A stretch of DNA of 7,891 nt. Source: an uncultured Phycisphaerales bacterium. GTDB taxonomy: Bacteria > Planctomycetota > Phycisphaerae > Phycisphaerales > UBA1924. Positions 5,131 to 7,891 of this stretch are shown here, one piece after another (position 1 is the first letter of the stretch; the number at the start of each line of letters is the position of its first letter). The translations under genes and the position numbers were made by a program. The DNA lies in the NCBI GenBank assembly GCA_937879825.1, contig CALFMQ010000422.1, positions 1 through 7,891 of the forward strand, given 5' to 3'. The notes under the pieces were generated by a model, which was given only the letters and a program-made list of their open reading frames with translations, made no database searches and was not told the origin of the DNA.

Positions 5131-6720
5131 GTGAATGAACACTTACAACGCCGTCGTGGGGGGGGTCGGGAGCGGTCTCGGTTGGCCACATCGACACCCA
5201 CGCGACACACGATCGCCATCATCGCGCTGCTCGTCACCGCCCTCTCCGCCCGGGCGCAGTATCTCTGCGATTTCACCGCGCCCTCCGAGATGTTCGCGTT
5301 CGATGCGGACTTCGCCCACCGCTTCGGCGCCGCAATCGACGCCGACCAGGAAACCCTCATCATCGGCGCGCCCGGCGCACCCGAATGGGGCACGCAGTCC
5401 GGCGCCGCCTACGCCTACCGCCGCACCGCCACCGGCTGGCAACTCGTCCAGAAACTCGTCCCCAACGACGGCGTGCCCTTCGATCTCTTCGGCTCGAGCA
5501 TCGCCGTCTCGGGCGACTACGCGCTCATCGGCGCCCCGGGCCGCGATGACAACGGCGAGAACTCCGGCACCGTCTACATCTTCCACCGCTCATCCGGCGC
5601 CTGGTCCCAGATCGACCGCCTCGACCCGCCCGAACCCGTAAACGCCGACGCCTTCGGCGCCGTCATCGATCTCGACGGCCCGCACGCGATCATTTCGCTC
5701 GACAACGCCGCGATCGCCTATTACCGACTCGAAGACACCTGGTACCTCACCGCCGGGCTGGGCCCCGATGATTGGCCCGCGCCCGCCGAGTTCGCATCGT
5801 CCATCAGAGTCCACGGCAATCTCGCCATCGTCGGCGCCCCGGGACAGGAAATCGGCGCCCTCACCGACGCCGGCGCCGCCTACATCTACGAGTTCGACGG
5901 CTCAGCGTGGCTCTTCCGCACCCGGCTCAACGCGTTCACGCCCGATGCGCGCGACTGGTTCGGCTCCTCCGTCTCGATCGATCAGGATATCGCCGTCATC
6001 GGCGCACCCCGCGACGATGCGCCCGGCACATCCGACACCCGCGAAGACTCCGGCGCATGCTTCATCTTCGTGCGCACCGCCACCAACGCCTGGGCCCCGA
6101 CCTACCTCTACCGAGCCCCCGACGCCGCGCCCCGCGATCACTTCGCCGCCGCTCCCCCACTCACCCCCGACGCCATCATCATCGGCGCGCCCCGCGACGA
6201 CACCGCCGTCCCATCCGACCGCCACGACGACGCCGGCTCGGTCTACATCTACAGACGCGGCCCCGGTCACTCCGCGCTCATCCAGTCCAAGGTCTACCCC
6301 CACATCCCGCGCCGACACGCCAACATGGGCCGCGTCATCGCCGCCGACGCCGGCTTCGCCTTCATCGGCGCCCCCAACGATGACGCACTCTGCTCAGGAC
6401 AGTTCCTCTGCGAGTCAGGGTCCGTTTCCGTCATCCCCGGCGTGACTGATTGCAACGACAACGCCGCCATCGACGCCTGCGACATCCGCACCGGCGCAGC
6501 GCCCGACCTCGACGCGGACAACTTCATCGACGGGTGCATCCCCTGCCGCGCCGATACGAACTCCGACGCCCGCATCAATGTCGATGATCTCAACACCGTC
6601 CTCACCAACTGGGGCCAGCCCGACTCGGGCGCATCCAACGGCGATGTCACGGGCGACAACCAGGTCGGCGTCGACGACCTCAATCAGGTCCTCATGGAGT
6701 GGGGCTCCGCGTGCCTGTAA
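5131..6720 (+). CDS. Secreted seven-repeat FG-GAP beta-propeller protein with dockerin-like C-terminus
   Basis: The frame from GTG 5131 gives 529 residues. A signal peptide is clear (RHTIAIIALLVTALSARAQ, cleavage near residue 43). Seven 17-residue FG-GAP-type motifs follow, beginning at residues 65, 120, 175, 221, 277, 338 and 399, mostly ending IGAP. This is the number needed for a closed seven-bladed propeller. The third is degenerate, ending ISLD. Residues 440-467 form a Ca2+-loop block (DCNDNAAIDACD...DLDADNFIDG). Two dockerin-like repeats (DTNSDARINVDDL at 475-487, DVTGDNQVGVDDL at 505-517) close the protein, which ends WGSACL. Such proteins are exported and probably surface-attached or matrix-associated; the ligand is unknown. 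The start is uncertain. GTG 5131 has no Shine-Dalgarno. In-frame TTG 5182 has GGGAG 9 bases upstream and would leave a normal-length signal peptide. ATG 5135 is in another frame, separated by a G8 run. Repeats 5 and 6 are also nearly identical in DNA around 5998-6017 and 6181-6200. Confidence 0.88.
   Translation: MNEHLQRRRGGGRERSRLATSTPTRHTIAIIALLVTALSARAQYLCDFTAPSEMFAFDADFAHRFGAAIDADQETLIIGAPGAPEWGTQSGAAYAYRRTATGWQLVQKLVPNDGVPFDLFGSSIAVSGDYALIGAPGRDDNGENSGTVYIFHRSSGAWSQIDRLDPPEPVNADAFGAVIDLDGPHAIISLDNAAIAYYRLEDTWYLTAGLGPDDWPAPAEFASSIRVHGNLAIVGAPGQEIGALTDAGAAYIYEFDGSAWLFRTRLNAFTPDARDWFGSSVSIDQDIAVIGAPRDDAPGTSDTREDSGACFIFVRTATNAWAPTYLYRAPDAAPRDHFAAAPPLTPDAIIIGAPRDDTAVPSDRHDDAGSVYIYRRGPGHSALIQSKVYPHIPRRHANMGRVIAADAGFAFIGAPNDDALCSGQFLCESGSVSVIPGVTDCNDNAAIDACDIRTGAAPDLDADNFIDGCIPCRADTNSDARINVDDLNTVLTNWGQPDSGASNGDVTGDNQVGVDDLNQVLMEWGSACL
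5158..5165 (+). repeat. G8 homopolymer in the N-terminal coding region of the FG-GAP gene
   Basis: Eight consecutive G, within the RRRGGGR part of the frame upstream of the signal peptide. The out-of-frame ATG 5135 lies 23 bases before the tract. One extra G would place that ATG in frame with the signal peptide and the rest of the protein. Confidence 0.85.
5168..5184 (+). promoter_or_regulatory. Shine-Dalgarno GGGAG with alternative TTG start
   Basis: GGGAG (5168-5172) is followed after 9 bases by an in-frame TTG (5182-5184). Starting here gives MATSTPTRHTIAIIALL..., a compact, typical signal peptide. It is the only candidate start of this gene with a well-spaced Shine-Dalgarno, and starting here would leave the G8 tract outside the coding region. 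Confidence 0.4.
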
Positions 6721-7891
6721 ACACGCCCGCCTGATCCCGGTCCTCCGAGTCGGGGCGTTCCCCGTCCGACTCATCGCTCCACACGACCTCCAGATCAACG
6801 CCGAACACCGACGTGAACACGTCGGACTTCTGCATCGCGCCCCACACCGCCACATGCGGGCGGACCATCGCGTCAACCGTCAGCCGCAGAACATCCCCCT
6901 CGCGCTCGCCCCGCAGCGCCGTCACATTCTGCTTGTGCGCCCGGTCCAACCCGTCCGCCACCCGCAGCACCGCCGACAACCGCTTGATGATCGCCCGGTC
7001 CTCATCCCGCAGCTTCGCGAAGTTCGGGTGCTTCTTCTTCGGCCCAGACCGCCGGTGATACCGCGCCACATTCGCAACGATCTCCAGCTCCCGCTGCGTG
7101 AACGCCGGCATGTCCGAATGCACGATCAGGTGATAACTGTGCTTGTGGTGCTTCGCGTAGTTGATCAGGTACCCGATGTCGTGCAGCACCGCCGCCGACT
7201 CTAGCAACTCCCGCTCGTGCGGGTCCGCCCCGTCCGCATCGATCATCCCGAGCCGCTCGAGTTCGTTGTAGAGCATCAACGAGAGCAGCGCCACATGCTC
7301 CGAGTGCGCCTGCTCGTACTGGCACCGCTGCGCAAACCGCCGCGCCGTCGCCACCCGCCCCAGGTCAACCCCCGCCCCGCGCCCACCGAGCCCGAGGTCC
7401 TCGATCATCGTCAGCATCAACCCGTCGCGGATGCCCCCGTCATGCACCCGCACCGTGTTCACCCCGAGCCATTCCATCACGCAGTCCAGAATCGTCGCCC
7501 CCGCGACAATCACCTCGGCGCGGTCCTTGGTCATCCCCGGAACCTTCGCGCGCTCCCCGACGCTCATCTCCCGGAACCAATCGATCAGGTGCCGCACCTC
7601 CGCGTGCTGCATCTCGTGGCCACGCACATTGAAGGGCAGCAGATCGCTCGCGTCCTCGTCCGACCCCAGCAACAGCGACACCCGCGCCAGCGCCGTGAAG
7701 GTGCCGCCCGTCCCGATCAGCATCTGCGGCATAAACGGATGCTTCCCCGCGGCGCCCCTCAGCGTCTCGCGAATATCTGAGCGCATCGCCTTGATCGTCC
7801 CGTTATCAACCTTGTCGCCGGCGCCGAACTTCTCGGTCAGCCGCACCGCCCCGAGCCGGAACAGATGCATCCGGTCCACCACGCCCGCCGC
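6692..7891 (-). CDS. Ppx/GppA-family phosphatase with C-terminal HD-like domain, N-terminus beyond window
   Basis: The frame is open from the right edge to TGA at 6694-6692 (399 residues visible; numbering starts at the edge). It begins inside the actin-like fold at FRLGAVRLTEKF (11-22), a motif characteristic of exopolyphosphatase/guanosine pentaphosphate phosphohydrolases, followed by GTGGTFTALA (60-69) and DGGIRDGLML (151-160). The first phosphate-binding lobe lies off the window. The C-terminal part is HD-like: His196, HD pair His237-Asp238 (AAVLHDIGYLI), HSYH (251-254), and VADGLDRAH (311-319) containing a late Asp. Family members hydrolyse polyphosphate or pppGpp in the cytoplasm, linking phosphate storage to the stringent response; which substrate is used here cannot be told. 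GTG codons at 7882 and 7879 are internal, not starts. The tail after residue 372 is acidic and low in complexity, and its last nine residues lie antisense to the end of the FG-GAP gene. Confidence 0.92.
   Translation of the reverse strand, partial: AAGVVDRMHLFRLGAVRLTEKFGAGDKVDNGTIKAMRSDIRETLRGAAGKHPFMPQMLIGTGGTFTALARVSLLLGSDEDASDLLPFNVRGHEMQHAEVRHLIDWFREMSVGERAKVPGMTKDRAEVIVAGATILDCVMEWLGVNTVRVHDGGIRDGLMLTMIEDLGLGGRGAGVDLGRVATARRFAQRCQYEQAHSEHVALLSLMLYNELERLGMIDADGADPHERELLESAAVLHDIGYLINYAKHHKHSYHLIVHSDMPAFTQRELEIVANVARYHRRSGPKKKHPNFAKLRDEDRAIIKRLSAVLRVADGLDRAHKQNVTALRGEREGDVLRLTVDAMVRPHVAVWGAMQKSDVFTSVFGVDLEVVWSDESDGERPDSEDRDQAGVFTGTRSPTP

Noticed and set aside
5135..5641. A 168-residue frame starting at ATG 5135
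   Set aside because: After the G8 run it is Pro/Ser/Arg-rich shadow sequence, while the alternative frame has a signal peptide, FG-GAP repeats and dockerin repeats. The ATG itself is kept only as part of the slippage finding.
7877..7882. GTG start codons for the phosphatase at 7882 or 7879
   Set aside because: The frame continues upstream to the edge, and the protein at this point is already in the middle of the Ppx/GppA fold, so the true start lies beyond the window.

Overview
The window is GC-rich DNA, coding almost throughout, that most resembles a member of the Planctomycetota, probably class Phycisphaerae. This is inferred from three things. One exported protein ends in a calcium-loop block and a pair of dockerin-like repeats of the 'D-x-N-x-D...DDLN.VL..WG' type common in Phycisphaerae. 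There is a solitary prepilin-type protein with a C-terminal H-Xn-DG motif. There is also a sorbosone-dehydrogenase-like beta-propeller next to a small cytochrome c and a very large exported alpha/beta hydrolase. No 16S rRNA or similar marker is present, so the placement is tentative.

Layout, left to right. Positions 3990 to 1 (minus strand) hold a tight three-gene operon: a secreted PQQ/sorbosone-dehydrogenase-family propeller (3990-2809), a small class I cytochrome c, probably a lipoprotein (2809-2210), and a large exported serine hydrolase of the prolyl-oligopeptidase/esterase type (2207 to beyond the left edge). The first junction is a 1-base stop/start overlap and the second is a 2-base gap, so the three are almost certainly co-transcribed and translationally coupled. 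A plausible role is extracytoplasmic handling of sugars: the hydrolase releases or de-esterifies substrate, the dehydrogenase oxidises it, and the cytochrome takes the electrons. The substrate is unknown.

An 87-base divergent gap separates the operon from a plus-strand prepilin-like gene (4078-4785), which carries an extraordinary 24-base G tract near its 3' end. A complete tRNA-Ser(UGA) follows (4827-4913). Next is a non-coding, locally AT-rich stretch with a palindrome (about 4914-5130). Then comes a secreted protein with seven FG-GAP-like repeats and a dockerin-like C-terminus (5131-6720), whose N-terminal coding region contains a G8 tract that makes the start codon uncertain.

The right end is the 3' two-thirds or so of a minus-strand Ppx/GppA-family phosphatase gene with an HD-like domain (7891 to 6692). 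It converges on and overlaps the FG-GAP gene by 29 bases.

The items most worth a second look are the long G homopolymers in the two plus-strand exported-protein genes. One fully accounts for a 7-residue expansion of a conserved pilin motif. The other lies between a start-like ATG and the real reading frame, so that adding one G would join them. They could be slippage-prone contingency tracts or assembly errors; the sequence alone cannot decide. I see no CRISPR array, insertion sequence or phage gene.
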